Assembly: GCA_946616295.1 (NCBI GenBank)
Contig: CAMOIU010000086.1
Coordinates: 1 to 5,944 of the forward strand
Direction of reading: 5' to 3'
Length of the DNA stretch: 5,944 bases
From: CAG-791 sp002392385
Lineage (GTDB): Bacteria; Bacillota; Clostridia; Lachnospirales; Lachnospiraceae
Of this stretch, positions 5,810 through 5,944 are shown piece after piece. Position 1 is the stretch's first letter. The number at the start of each line of letters is the position of its first letter. The notes under the pieces are model-generated. The model was given only the letters and a program-made list of their open reading frames with translations, ran no database searches and was not told the origin of the DNA. The position numbers and the translations under genes were made by a program.

Positions 5810-5810
5810 A

Positions 5811-5831
5811 CACAGGGGACGGTTCTCTGTG
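5811..5831 (+). repeat. REP-like short hairpin in the left arm of the element
   Basis: CACAGGGGA and TTCTCTGTG fold around a 3-nt CGG loop, giving nine pairs on plus-strand RNA of which two are G-U. This compact imperfect palindrome is REP-like. The right arm, read on the minus strand, repeats the GGGACGGTTCTCTGTG core but lacks the flanking CACAG, so only the left arm forms this small hairpin. Confidence 0.5.
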
Positions 5832-5894
5832 CGAGCCGCATAAAACCTGGCTTTTCTGCCCTTACAGCCAGGCGCTCACACAGAGAACCGTCCC
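5816..5894. repeat. Long inverted repeat with nested stem, MITE/REP-like element
   Basis: Arms 5816-5836 and 5874-5894 are inverted copies over 21 bp with one difference: C5832 faces A5878, which becomes a G-U pair on minus-strand RNA. Inside them CCTGGCT (5846-5852) and AGCCAGG (5866-5872) form a second 7-bp stem with a 13-nt loop. The whole folds as one 79-nt hairpin with an asymmetric bulge of about nine bases. The core GGGACGGTTCTCTGTG resembles, from memory, dispersed intergenic repeats in Clostridia, but I cannot confirm that here. No transposase is present. It interrupts a minus-strand frame. It could also act as a bidirectional barrier or terminator about 200 nt after the metal operon. 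Confidence 0.75.
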
Positions 5895-5944
5895 AATGGC
5901 GTTAAGTTAAGCGCCCCGCCCCCGTTGCAGCCTCTTTCTTAAAA
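5895..5944. other. Right edge, no gene, weak palindrome
   Basis: The last 50 bases hold no gene. GGCG (5898-5901) and CGCC (5912-5915) flank a GTTAA direct repeat (5901-5905 and 5906-5910), which gives a weak bulged hairpin directly beside the long inverted repeat. It may belong to the same element, whose true border I cannot define from one copy. Confidence 0.35.

Noticed and set aside
5656..5841. 61-codon minus-strand frame with an ATG inside the hairpin element
   Set aside because: Its ATG lies in the repeat and its product is Arg/Ser-rich. The overlapping start-less frame ending at 5624 has far more natural composition.

Overview
The window reads as a chromosomal segment of a fairly GC-rich member of the Bacillota, most likely a Clostridia or Lachnospiraceae-type anaerobe. 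This is an inference from purine-rich Shine-Dalgarno sites (GGAGG, AAGGAG), TTGACA/TATAAT-like promoters, an ABC-F protein of Bacillota style, and an ArsR plus split-HMA plus P1B-ATPase cassette. No rRNA, tRNA, CRISPR array or intact transposase is visible.

Layout. Positions 1-175 hold no convincing gene, only two small inverted repeats. Two genes follow on the minus strand: an XRE-type helix-turn-helix protein fused to a Uma2 (PD-(D/E)XK) nuclease-like domain (176-1066), and a two-domain ABC-F ATPase (1199-2755). The divergent intergenic region (2756-2983) holds a promoter for each direction, an exact tandem pair of 20-bp units between them, and an inverted-repeat operator just downstream of the plus-strand promoter. 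The plus strand then carries a heavy-metal operon: an ArsR/SmtB-family repressor (2984-3343), a free-standing 72-residue HMA metal-binding protein (3372-3590), a GC-rich structured spacer, and a Zn/Cd/Pb-type P1B-2 ATPase that lacks its own N-terminal HMA domain (3680-5620).

The right end is the least ordinary part. Three bases after the ATPase stop, a convergent minus-strand reading frame ends. It has coding character but no start codon, and it runs back into a 79-bp inverted repeat (5816-5894). I read it as the 3' remnant of a gene cut by a REP/MITE-like element.

How the genes work together. In the metal operon, the repressor probably binds the operator near the transcription start until Zn, Cd or Pb releases it. 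The ATPase then exports the metal. The small HMA protein probably does in trans what the N-terminal HMA domain does in canonical ZntA/CadA pumps. The ABC-F and HTH-Uma2 genes look functionally unrelated to this operon. I did not find a clearly undescribed multi-gene system. The best leads are the truncated gene with its hairpin element, the tandem repeats between divergent promoters, the split metal pump and the HTH-Uma2 fusion.
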